From: Seriola aureovittata
Taxonomy: Eukaryota; Chordata; Actinopteri; Carangiformes; Carangidae
DNA length: 64,000 nt
NCBI RefSeq assembly: GCF_021018895.1
Contig: NC_079377.1
Location: 19,041,001-19,105,000 of the forward strand
Direction: 5' to 3'
A model generated the notes under the pieces. That model made no database searches, had not been told where the DNA came from, and saw only the letters and a list, made by a program, of their open reading frames with translations. Position 1 is the stretch's first letter. Each line of letters opens with the position of its first letter. This document shows positions 27,228 to 46,457 of this stretch, piece by piece. The position numbers and the translations under genes were made by a program.

Positions 27228-30200
27228 ATGGGTGCTTTCCTGGACAAACCCAAGACGGAGAAGCACAACTTGCATGGTGAGGGCAATGGCCTGCGCTACG
27301 GCCTGAGCTCCATGCAGGGCTGGCGGGTGGAGATGGAAGATGCTCATACAGCTGTGTTGGGACTTCCTGCTCCTGGTATGACTGACTGGTCGTTTTTTGC
27401 TGTGTACGATGGTCATGCTGGCTCGCGGGTTGCCACCTATTGCTCTAAGCATCTTCTGGAACACATAATCAGTGCTAGCTTAGGGGCCAGGGGGACACAA
27501 GGCTTGCAGGCTGGTTCAGATGGTTCCACCAGTGACCCTCCAGCACCAGTACCTCCAACAGTAGAGTCTGTGAAAGCCGGGATCCGGACAGGCTTCCTGA
27601 GGATTGACGAGCACATGCGCAGCTTCTCTGACCTTCGAAATGGCATGGACCGTAGTGGTTCCACAGCAGTGGGAATCCTCCTGTCACCCGATCATTTTTT
27701 CTTCATTAACTGTGGTGATTCTCGAGCTGTTCTGTACCGCAATTCACATGTGTGCTTCGCCACACATGACCACAAGCCTTGCAACCCACGCGAGAGAGAG
27801 CGCATCCAGAATGCTGGTGGCTCAGTGATGATTCAGAGGGTAAATGGGTCACTGGCCGTATCAAGAGCCTTGGGGGACTATGATTACAAGTGTGTGAATG
27901 GGAAGGGCCCCACAGAGCAGCTGGTTAGCCCTGAACCAGAAGTGTTTGAGATGGTTCGGGCCCCGGAACAGGATCAGTTTGTGATCCTGGCGTGTGATGG
28001 CATCTGGGATGTCATGTCCAATGAGGAGCTGTGCGAATTTGTGAAATCTAGGCTTGAGGTGTCTGATGACCTGGAAAGAGTCTGCAATGAAGTGGTGGAA
28101 ACCTGCCTGCACAAGGTGGGTACACATTTTTTATTTTTTTCCGCGTGACTTTTGTTTTTGTTTTTTGCTGTGATAGTTTCTGTTTGGTAATGGTTTATAG
28201 AGATTAAAATGTGTGGAATCTGGCAGAATCAAGTCCTCCAAGAAACCGGTTTACCACAAATTACCTTTTAGAATTATTGTGCCACCAAGAAGGCCACTTG
28301 AATTCCCTGCTCCAAAGGGAAGTGTATGATGAAGAAATGTTCAATATACATGAAGTTCTCCGTCAGCACTGTATCTAGATTAGCATATTTATGTCCTGAT
28401 GTTGACATTTAGCTGTCTGTAATCAGCACTGCCTCAGCTTTGCAGTTGCGAGTCGTAGTACATGCTTGTGCTTAGGAAATCATCACTGTTTCTTTAAGCA
28501 CTACACAGTAACTCCCTCTCTTACCTGATCTTTCTTCGTTCCTCTCTCTTCCCGTCCATCTTAGGGGAGTCGGGATAACATGAGTGTTGTGTTAGTGTGT
28601 TTGCCCAGCGCTCCCAAAGTATCAGAGGAAGCTGTGAGGAAAGACGCTGAGCTCAACAAATACCTGGAGTCTCGAGTGGAAGGTGAGAAAGGATGGATTA
28701 AAAAAAACAACACAATGTTTACGTATTAGCAAACGAGGTGAAATGAGGTTCTTGAATATCATGAATTTTAGTTGCTTAATTTCACGGTTTCAAACAGTCA
28801 GATCCTTTGAGTGGCTCAAAATGACTGTTTTAGTCATGAAAGAAATTAAAATTGACAATGAGCGGAACACATGAGTTAGTGTCATGTGGTGCTTGCTTTT
28901 CTAACAGCTATGAGTATACCTTCTTATTTATAATCTCAATAAATTACCCATAAACCCAATTAATATTAAAAAAGGTGCACTTGGGGGAAAAACAGGTCTT
29001 TATCTTTCGCCCTGCAAAGGTTTTTCTTGGAGACACAGGATCTTTCTCTAGCAGAAAACAGTGTATCATATCTGTCTGTGTTTTCTCGACTGACTGACCC
29101 TGCCACTCTCTATTGTCTAACCTCCAGCCAAGTTAGCTCCGGCTCACAGCAGAAGAATGACACCATCATGACCTCCTTTTCCATTTCAGCAAGCATCTCG
29201 CCTCTTTATTCCCTGTTTGCTCCTCTCCTCCCTTTCCCTCCCTAAACACAGCTTTCTCTCGCTTCTCTCGCTCAAACATTCCCTGTCTTGTTTGGATGGA
29301 TTCCCTGCTCTCCTCCTGTCTTACTGTCCTTTTCTTTCTCGATACATCCCATTTCTTTTCCTCAGGATGCACGAGACCCTCTGATAAACACAGTGCAGCT
29401 TTTCTAGTCTTTGTTGGTTATATCAGCTCCCTTCCCTTGCTACTGTTAGTCTGCCTAATACCATGGCTGATTTCAGATTTTGGCCAAATAACAAATGTAT
29501 TCTTAAACTCTGAAACTAGGTAAAAAGGGTGCCACTATTGTCTTGATCCACAGAATAGAAAAACCCGGGTCTAGTATATGGGGGATAGTTTTTAATATCC
29601 ACTGTAAGACTGTGTAATGTATATGGTAAAACAAAGAGGTAGATAATGTGTAGAATACAGTAAATTAATGTTTGGTGAATGGATTGATCGGCACTCCAAA
29701 GTGGATTAAAATCTTTTGACATTGCAGGATAAAATGCAGTTAAGCAAAAGTTTTGTTTGGGTGAAGCCGAGTAGATGTTTGGCCTCAGGTACTGTCTAAT
29801 ACTGGGAGATAGAAAGAAAGGGGGAACAGAGAGAGAGAAGAAGAGAAAGAGGGAGAGGAATGCTCTGGCTGAACATTGACCTGGCCTCATGCCACTCTCA
29901 TCTCAGTTGCAGGCCTCTCTCTGTCACCATTTCCCTCCCCCTCTCTGTCTGAGATAGGCTCTCATGTCCACAGATTCACTTGTATGCTTTCCATCTCCAC
30001 TTCCTTTCTCCTTCATTTGTCAGATTTTTGGTCTCTCTCCTCTGTTCTCCTCACCCTCTCCTATCTTTCTCCAGCTGTTCTTGGCTACCAGCAGTGCTGT
30101 TAACACTGACTTGTGTAACAATTTCCCTGGTGTTGTTTTAGAGATGCTGTCTCGGCCGGGGGAGGAGGGGTTTCCGGACCTGGTAACAGTGATGCGGAAC

Positions 30201-33200
30201 CTGTCCACTGACAGCGGCATGCCCCCTCTGCCACCAGGGGGAGGCCTTGCCAGCAAGTAAGGACCACTGCCCTCAAAGATATGCTCTGTGTTATTTCATC
30301 TCAGGAGTCCAGTCCATCTGGAATAGAACTATGAAAGTGCAAGGAGAATGTAAAACCTCGGCAAACCATGCATGTCTCTGCTGACCAGAAGCTTCAAAAA
30401 GCGATCAACGGTCCAGACCAGAGACAATGTTAAACTGATAATGTAAAAAAATCCATTTATCTGGTGTGTGTATACTCTGCCCAGGTATTGACCTTTATTT
30501 GCATTTTTTCACAACTACACCTCACTGTGCCTTGTTTTTCACAATACGCCCTCTGTTGTTATTTTGATCGATAGTTTGACTTCAACAGCTCAAGAGATCT
30601 AATCACATTTTTGTATCTGTATTCTTCCTGCAGACGCAGTGTTATTGAAGCAGTATACAACCGCCTGAACCCATACAGGGAGGAAGATGGGGTGAGTGTC
30701 ACACATACTGTGATGGATGAATGATACAACTCACACACAAACCTTATGCTGAAGTCTTGCGGCCACAGAACTCATTTGAGATATCAGCTGTCTTTTTTTG
30801 TTAAGTTTATCCTTCACATATGAATTTCAGCGATGACTGAAAAGTTCTTACTCTTATGTTGATTCATCCCGTCTGGTGGACCAGACTGGTGAATTTGTGT
30901 GTACTGTATTTATTTTCACACTCAAAACTATAGCAGATGAAGTATTAAAATTGACTTCAGAAATGGCTGTGAGAAATCACATCCTCCCATTATGTTAAAC
31001 GCTGCATGATGCACACCTTCTTGCCAGCCCTCATGATGGGTTATACATGCATGGCAACACAGCTCTGTCAAAAGAACTGAGAATTTTTGCTCTTCTACCA
31101 AATCCAGTTTCCACAGGTGAAAGCATTCTCTTCAATTTTTTCATGCTGATATATCTCCAAGTGGGGCTCTCCCTGTGCTTCAAAGAATCCTTTTATTAGT
31201 TTATGTCTTTGCTTTTCCTTCTCTGTTTTCTCTGTCCTAACACAAAGCTACCTCAAAGGATTCTGAAGCTAACACTGTCTGGAGCAGTCTGCATTTATAA
31301 GACACCAAAGTAATATGCAGTACAATCCCAAACAAGTATATGCCACTGGTACTAGAACAGTGTTCCCCTTTGTGAGGTTGACTCCATGGTTTATAAAATT
31401 ACAAGCATATTTTTCCTGCTGGACATCAGATGTAGCTCTGCATCTTTCAGCTTTGTGTTGTTAGAAATATTGAGAATACAAGGTACAGACTTGGACCACA
31501 CGCACACGCACACACACAGTCATGCACGCAACCTGTAGATAAAAACTAAACTAAATCTGAACCAGAGAAAATGACAGTAGGTTATGCCAAATACCACACA
31601 ACACAAGAGCCTATGGATTGCAGAAAGGACTACTCCTAATGAAAAAATTTCAAACACTTACATTGTGTACGCTTGAAAAGTGGCCCTGGAAGGTTTGTAG
31701 CTTGCTCCCTCATTGAGGACGGTGGCTGTTGTCAGCTTTTTGCCAATTTCAAAGCAAAGTACTAAAATCAATTTTTAAACCATTGCTGCAACATTATCCT
31801 CTTCTTTGCTGTCTGTCCCTACGCTCAGTATGTTCTAGAGACCCAAATACATGGCTTCTTCTCTTTCGCTAGTGAAGTTAGTTGTTTAACTTTGTCGCAT
31901 GCAACCATGTTTGTTGTCGACAACAAACAATTAAGTATACTTATGAAACGGGAAATAAAAAACAGAGTCATGTTTCTATCTATCTTGTATCAAATAAAAT
32001 ACCCAGTTTTCCCTTTATTTGAGGTGAATATTGAGCCTGTAGCCACTAATTTGAGTCTCTAAGGAGTCTGCACGGAACAAATGTTGGTGTCATACTACAG
32101 CAAGTTGTGTCTAAGGCTGTAGTCTTGCCCACAGATTTGGAAATACACGCTTGTGTGCTGGCAACTTTTACAGAAACATGTACTCTCTGACATGATGGCA
32201 TAAAACAAGGAGCCAATGACATGTGGTCCTGTTTCTGTTGTTGCAGTGGATATACGAGAGTGTGAATGGGATTTTTTTTTTTTTTTTTCCTCTTCTAATG
32301 GATCAGATGTGACTAAGACAGAATGGCAGACTGAGATGCCACTGTGACAGTCTTAAGAATTATTAGCGTTGCAGTGTCGTTATAAAGCTGCGTCCAGTTG
32401 TTTATTTGCTGTTATGTCTGGTGTGTTCTTGTGTGTCTGTCTGTGTTCAGGTTAGAATTAGTCTTAGGTTAGGGTTAGGCATTTATTTGTAATGGTTAAT
32501 GTTAGTATGAGGGGCTAGGGAATGCATTCTGTCAATGAGTGTCCTCACAACTATATAACGTCCAGCGTGTGTGTGTGTGTTTGTGGTCTCTTGTTTGGTA
32601 GCTTGTGTTGGAGGTGAGGTGACGTTCACCTCAGTTTTGTCATGGCTTGTCTGTAAGGGCGTAGAGTTACTGTGATGATTTGTCTTATGCGCACAGGCAC
32701 ATATTGACACCCAAATGAAAAGGATATTATCTACTCTGCTTAAAGCCACTATGTGACCATAACATCTTTCAGATTCTTGTGATGAAATTTTTGTTTGTAG
32801 AAAATAAGGTGCTGTCTGTGATGCTAGTCTAATCCCCGTGGGAAGGGGGCAAGATAACAGGATGTGCATTGCTGTATGCCACAGTGTCACCCTGGGGGTG
32901 CTAACATCATACATTTCCAAATTTTGATCATAGTGGCTTTTAAATAGATTTAACTTTCATCATTTTAAGTTAGTTTTAAACCGGTGAGGACCATAAGTTA
33001 CATAATTATATAGCAGTTAACAGCAAATTGTTTTTCTTAAATTAAAGGTGCTACTAGTAAAATATGGGATGGGCTCCTCCACAACCCCCCCACTAGTTTT
33101 CAATGACAAATGTTAAGATTCATGCCTGTTTTATTACTGGTATGGTGCATCAGAGAAAAAAGAAAAAACAAGGCAGCATGTCAAAACAGTGTTAAATAAC

Positions 33201-34508
33201 AATGGATAGATGTACTAAATTTTACACCGGCAAGTATTCATATCTACACTGAGTGCAAACTGACTCAGATGAGGTGTTGCTACACTACTACAACCAGCAG
33301 TAAAAACAACTCACATTTAAAGTTTTATCAGCAGTATTTATTTTACTCCTGTGTAAACCGACAGGGCAACATATTCAGCAAAACAACATAGTAAAATATA
33401 TTATGTGCGGAAACGTTAGAACATAATTACTGATGGCACCTTTAACTTACAAAAACCAAGCTTTGCTCTCTCCTAAAGTGGGGAGGAAAAAATAAATAAA
33501 CTAAAATAATAATCAAATTATACTTAGCAAATGGTGTGTGGTAAAATACGCACCTGAACACATACACATTGATAAGGGATGTATCGATTTGTCTAACTGT
33601 GTGTTCACCCTCTGATTAACGCAGCCCTCCTGTTTCATTTGGTAAGTGATTATATATCACATAAATAACTGTTACACCCCTCCTCCCTTCTTCCAACCCC
33701 TCATCTACACACATACAACCACACCTACACACACTGGCACACATTCTTACAGGCATGTAAGTAGCGACCTGTTGCGCATATTCCCCTGTCACTCCTTCAT
33801 CAGTGTCTACTCCCTGCTCTGATCTACTCTAGCATGTTGAGCTCCATTTAGAGCTTAAGGCGTGTGTGTGTATGGACGTCTGTGTGCAGACATGACTGTC
33901 CAGGTTCAATGAGGATGAATGGTCGTTGTTTCTGGTCCTGTCAGCCCCTCTCTCACCTCACATGCACACAAACACGCATGCATTGGCCCTACACGCATGC
34001 ATCGCTGTCTCAGTCAGTCTTTCCTCAACTGCACGCAAGCATATAACAGACTCTGTTTCTATGTCACTCCCTGCAATAAGGCCAAAGGCCTTGGAATTGT
34101 TGTGATGCGTATTTTTGCAGAAAGGACCTATACACTGGGGTTGAAAGTGTGCCCAGGATTACTCTGCTATAACTGTTTTGTTTTTTTAAACTTTATTTTG
34201 TTATTTTCTTGTGTTGATTATAGGAAAACCTCGCCTTGAAGTGCTGGTTGGGGAGCGAAATCATTGAATGTTGCTCTAAAGATTTTGTTTCTATATTTGA
34301 TAACGGTGTGCCTATGTTTTTCTCCCCTTTCTGTCACCCTGCTCTCCCTCTGTTCTCTTGTTTTCCATATATTCTCTTTTTCTTCCATATCTCTCTTTCC
34401 TGCCATGTTCTACTTTCCTCTTCATTGTTTCTCTTCTCATTGTCTTTTCCTTTTCTCTTGGTGGCTTTCCTCTTACAGAGCGGAGCTGATTTGGAGTACC
34501 ACTGGTAG
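27228..34508 (+). CDS. ppm1b: ppm1b, Mg2+/Mn2+-dependent protein phosphatase 1B (PP2C-beta), short isoform
   Basis: Coding segments are 27228-28115, 28565-28682, 30142-30256, 30634-30691 and 34479-34508, giving 402 residues (human short isoform 387). All introns are GT-AG and the frame closes. PP2C motifs are present: R33, E37 and D38 in [11 protein letters not shown]61 in VYDGHAGSR, then [22 protein letters not shown]257 in CDGIWDVMS and D300 in SRDNMS. These are the metal-binding and phosphate-contact residues of the family. The N-terminus MGAFLDKP carries a Gly2 suited to N-myristoylation. The ATG has a good context (GAGCCATGG). Residues about 88-110 hold a Gly/Ser/Pro-rich loop longer than in human. 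The last exon encodes SGADLEYHW, matching the short human C-terminus GGAGDLEDPW. PP2C-beta dephosphorylates IKK-beta, TAK1, AMPK and CDKs in the cytosol. Whether this is the ppm1ba or ppm1bb teleost paralogue cannot be decided here. Confidence 0.95.
30692..34478 (+). other. ppm1b: ppm1b intron before the last coding exon
   Basis: A 3.8-kb intron with donor GTGAGT and acceptor TCTTACAG. No exon for the long PP2C-beta C-terminus (LVEALRQMRINHRGNYRQLL-like) was seen by eye. It carries a T-rich run (32272-32289), a TTAGGG-like trace (32464-32478) and the MITE at 32740-32943. Confidence 0.6.
32740..32943. mobile_element. Candidate TTAA-flanked MITE
   Basis: TTAA at 32740-32743 is followed by AGCCACTATGTGACC. 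The right end reads TGATCATAGTGGCTT followed by TTAA at 32940-32943. Terminal inverted repeats of about 11 bp (AGCCACTATG, offset by one A) bound a 196-bp non-coding interior. TTAA duplications are typical of piggyBac-type insertions, so a non-autonomous piggyBac-like element is the best guess. Confidence 0.5.
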
Positions 34509-37500
34509 CTGTCCAGCACAACTGCCTGATCCAAAAAAAAAAAAACAGGACCACTTTTCCACACAAGATCACATCCATAGTCACCTTTTAATTTCCTCTG
34601 GGATTTTTTAAATTTTTTTTCCTCACACTGAGAGATCAATTAAAACAGAAATCCTGGTTTTAGAAACACACAACACACCCAACGTGGAGGACTGCGAAAC
34701 AAATTTTGTTGGTTCTTTTTATAGAACAAAATGGGGGGGAGGGGAGAACAAGCATCAATGGTCTGAAATGAGAACTGCATATACAGTATATACAACATAG
34801 GAGAGGCAAACAAGCACAGTTTCTCTTGCCCCTCGTTTTCTTGCTTTCTTTGTAGTGGTTGTTTTTGTTGTGGATTGACGGAGACACAGGAGCAGCCCTG
34901 CTCTGAACACTTTGGGGCTCCATGGTGCCTTGCTCAGAACTGAGAGAGGAGGAGGACCTCATAACAGCCAGCCATGACCAAACCAGCCACTCACGGATGT
35001 TTGTAAGACACTGATTGGACTTTAGTGCTTTGTTGGCTGCATTTTTTTGGCATTATTTCTTTGAAGTGTGAACTTTACTTACACCTGACTGGTAGCCAAT
35101 CGACCACACAAGCCTGTGATTTCCACACACCTTAAGCTACGCTGTCCAGTTCAGGCAAGCTTGGGTTTCTGAGCATTACTAGTGCTCAAATAGGGCCCAA
35201 CACTAAACCTGCCCGTGCACCTGGCTCGCTGGAGAAAGCCTCATGGAACTCCCAAGTCCTCGCTTTCCAAAGACCTTTGGATGAAAGCCTCAGATTCACC
35301 ACCAGAGAGCTCCACTGCCTGAGGCTGCACACCTGAACAGAAGGGGAACACTCATGAGAGAACCGGGTCCGTCTGGCAAAGAATTTGGCTCCTCCGTACT
35401 GTGTCCAGACTAAAACAGGACATGGGCTTGTGTGCCTGGCTGCAGATAGGAATTACAAAACAGTTTAAACTCAAGTGTGACGACTCTTCTTGCACGTCCC
35501 CGCTCACTTTCTTTCCTCTCGTCTCTTAAAGGATTTTATCAAACGGTTTTCTCACTTTTCGCCTGTCTCTCTCTCTTTTCGCTTTCTCTGTTTCTTCATA
35601 TGACAGACTCAGCTGTCATTTGCATTGGCAGACATGGCCAGAAACATAAGCTTTTGAGCCTGCTGTTGTTTAGGAGATAGAAAGATAGAAATTATATATA
35701 TATATATTAAATTCATATATAAATATATATATATACATAGATATATATTTTGATTTGTTTGTTTCATCTTAATTCCCAGCCATGGTATTCGTTGTGGCCT
35801 AATGAGTGTGTGTGTGTGCGTGAGTGTGTGCGTGAGTGTGTGTTTGTGTGTCTTTAAACAAACTAAAACATAAAAATTCCAAGTTGCACACACAGTGTTC
35901 CCACACAGCAGCGTTCCAAAGACAGGGTTTGGGATAAAGGGATTCCAGCCTCATGTTCTTCTTCCCTCTCTCTCTCTCTCTCAACACATGTAAACACACA
36001 AACCTGCTTGTGCTACAACTTGCCTTTTTCTGTTTCTCAAATACCTTGTGTAAGGAAAAAACAAACAAAAAAAAAAAAAATTATGCCCTTTTTGTTTTGA
36101 TTGAAAAAATTCCATCATTTGTCCTCTTTTTTTTTTCTTTTTTTTTTTTTAAATGTTTTTTGGTATATATGGCTTTTCAGAGTACTGTGGCTGTGGCTCC
36201 TATTACAGACGGATAAGGAAATAACAAGGGGAGCAGGAAATACATCTTGTACAGCAGAGTGGGAGAGAGAAGTAGGTTTTTGGTGCTTCACTGTATGAAG
36301 CAAAGGAGGGTGACTGCAGGACAGAAGAGAATAGGCCCCCAGAGCTTAGGTTGCTGTCCTTAATTTGTCCACAGTTACCTTCATAGACTTTGCCTCAAAG
36401 GCACAGGGCGGTTGCTGGGAAAGCGCTAGTTTGACTCTTGGATTGACCAGGAGTCCGTCTCATTTCTGTCTACCCGAGCACTAAAAAATGATGAAACCTC
36501 AGAGGCAAATATTTGTCAGAAAAAACCTCTTCCTGTCTTTTTGAAACAAATGTGTGCATAGACAAAAGTGGATACACATACTTTGACTGTGTACTCTTTT
36601 CTGTAGATGCATTTAGAATATATACACAACTGTAATATACACTTTTGTTTTTTTTTCAATCATTCAATGGTAAATTCATTGTGCTTTCTTGAGTGGCAGT
36701 ATTGAAAGAGAATAGGCCTAAAAGAGTTTGGTGGCTGGTTAATGTTCTTGTGGTACACTTGCTCTTGGTGCCATATGACAATAGGTACTTGAATGTGTAG
36801 TTCTTTTGCAGTTGCGTTGTTTTAATGGGATGATTGTTTTTTTTTTTTTCTTTGTTTGTGGTGGAGGGAGTGGGAGGGGTGGGATCTCTATAGTTGTGCA
36901 TGTTTTGTGATTGAGGGAGGAGTGTATTTTGTGTGTGAGAGGGAGATGTACTGGGCGGGTGGGGATAACGTGGGCATGTTCAGTGTGGTGGAACGCAATG
37001 TTAGAGAGGAAAGGTGATGGTAAAAAAAACAACCCAGAGAAAAAATAGATGGCGGGATATTTTTCTTTTAATTAGACTGAAATCCAACTGATCATTAAAG
37101 AAAGAAAAAGGGAAAAAAAGTTTTTCACTGATTTGATATTCTTCCTGAAGTGAAATCATTCCCATTGTGGACTCTTATATTTCACAACTCATATTTCCCG
37201 ACTTTAACATTGTATAAGATTTTACCACACTGAACACAACCCTCAGTTTAAGGTTTATGTTTAAGCTATATCAGACACTGGGCTAGGAGAGGAGTTAAGG
37301 GAGGGAAGGAGGGAGAAACATTTATTTTTCTGAATGTAATTTCCACTGCATGGACTGAATACGAGCAGCACTGCAGCATCACATTCTCTCCTCATCAGTC
37401 ATTTAATGGCAGAACAAGCTCTCTTGGCTTCCTTTTTGGTGAAAAAAAAACAAACTACTACTACTACAACAACAAAAAAAACAAAACAAAACTTGATATT

Positions 37501-37546
37501 ATATTCCACATCCAGAAAAACGATCAAGACTCACATGGAAGGACTT

Positions 37547-37584
<38 letters not shown>

Positions 37585-38205
37585 AAGGAGACTTTGCAGG
37601 TTTGGTGATGCCTGAATGATTTGAACCTGGCTTGTTGCTTTGATTTGAGGATATGTTAAGCAAAGAGAGTTTTACAAAGCATATTGTCTCCTGAACCTGT
37701 CTGTTAATTTGGGGCCGGCGGGGTCAATGTGACTGAGGACGCCAGAAGGGAGGCGAGGATTTGGAAACGGCTACAAAATGTCAAAACGGCACAAGACAGA
37801 CATGACATTCCTCTTGTGAGCTTTTTGTAGGATGCGGATGAACCCTAGTACTCTGCCACCTCTTTCTGTCGTCTCTGGTCACTCCTCATATACATACTGT
37901 TAGAACTGACAGATGTATGATGGCTATGATGAATTCCAAACTTGTTTTTATTTATTCCAGTGCTTTCTGGCTCCTATAAACATGCTGTATTTTCTAGACA
38001 GAATGAGGTAACGATAAGCTGGTGTGCAATTGAGAGTGATGTATGAACCACTCACCTCCACCCTTGAGAAGGCTAAAAGAAGGTGAGGTTTATGAGACAT
38101 CCAGGGCATTGACCATCCCTTCTTCCTGTACTAACTTCCCAGTATGCTATTGTGATGTTACAGACCATGAATATAAACATCAATAAAAGATGGATTTAAG
38201 TTTAA
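34509..38205 (+). other. ppm1b: ppm1b 3' UTR (predicted)
   Basis: No further exon is seen from the TAG at 34506-34508 to the first convincing downstream AATAAA at 38182-38187. The stretch is AT-rich with A and T homopolymers, AT arrays at 35694-35750 and a T32 run at 37552-37583. The poly(T) tract may be a degenerate retroelement tail in reverse. Earlier poly(A) sites, such as ATTAAA near 37093, are possible. The extent is inferred, not shown by transcripts. Confidence 0.5.
38182..38187 (+). terminator. ppm1b: ppm1b poly(A) signal (AATAAA)
   Basis: AATAAA within ATCAATAAAAGATGG, about 3.7 kb after the ppm1b stop and 1.5 kb before the slc3a1 start. A TTTGTCAGTGCC/TTGTGTCTTTTTG GT-rich element follows at about 38216-38243. 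Confidence 0.5.
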
Positions 38206-46204
<7,999 letters not shown>

Positions 46205-46319
46205 TATGAACGAACAATGGTATTCAGTTATTACAGTTTCACAGTAGCAATTATATAAGATTCAATATCAAGATTCTTCTTTGGTGTATCCGCTGTAAGG
46301 TGTTTACAGTATGCCATCT

Positions 46320-46325
46320 AATAAA
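46320..46325 (+). terminator. slc3a1: slc3a1 poly(A) signal (AATAAA)
   Basis: AATAAA 116 bp after the slc3a1 stop codon, giving a very short 3' UTR. Cleavage would fall near 46340, about 115 bp short of the prepl stop on the other strand. Confidence 0.75.
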
Positions 46326-46457
46326 GAGGCTCATTGCAGATACATTCAATGATGATGTTGTCTTCTCTTTCACTGGGACCATTGTGTCAACGTAGTTGTC
46401 ATGGCTGTAATGGTAGATGTTGGGTCATTGTTGTTGGACTGCGTCTTGATAGCCTTG

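Noticed and set aside
32483..32920. 145-codon minus-strand frame in a ppm1b intron
   Set aside because: It overlaps the MITE and low-complexity DNA, includes a microsatellite-like THTHAG part, and resembles no protein I know.
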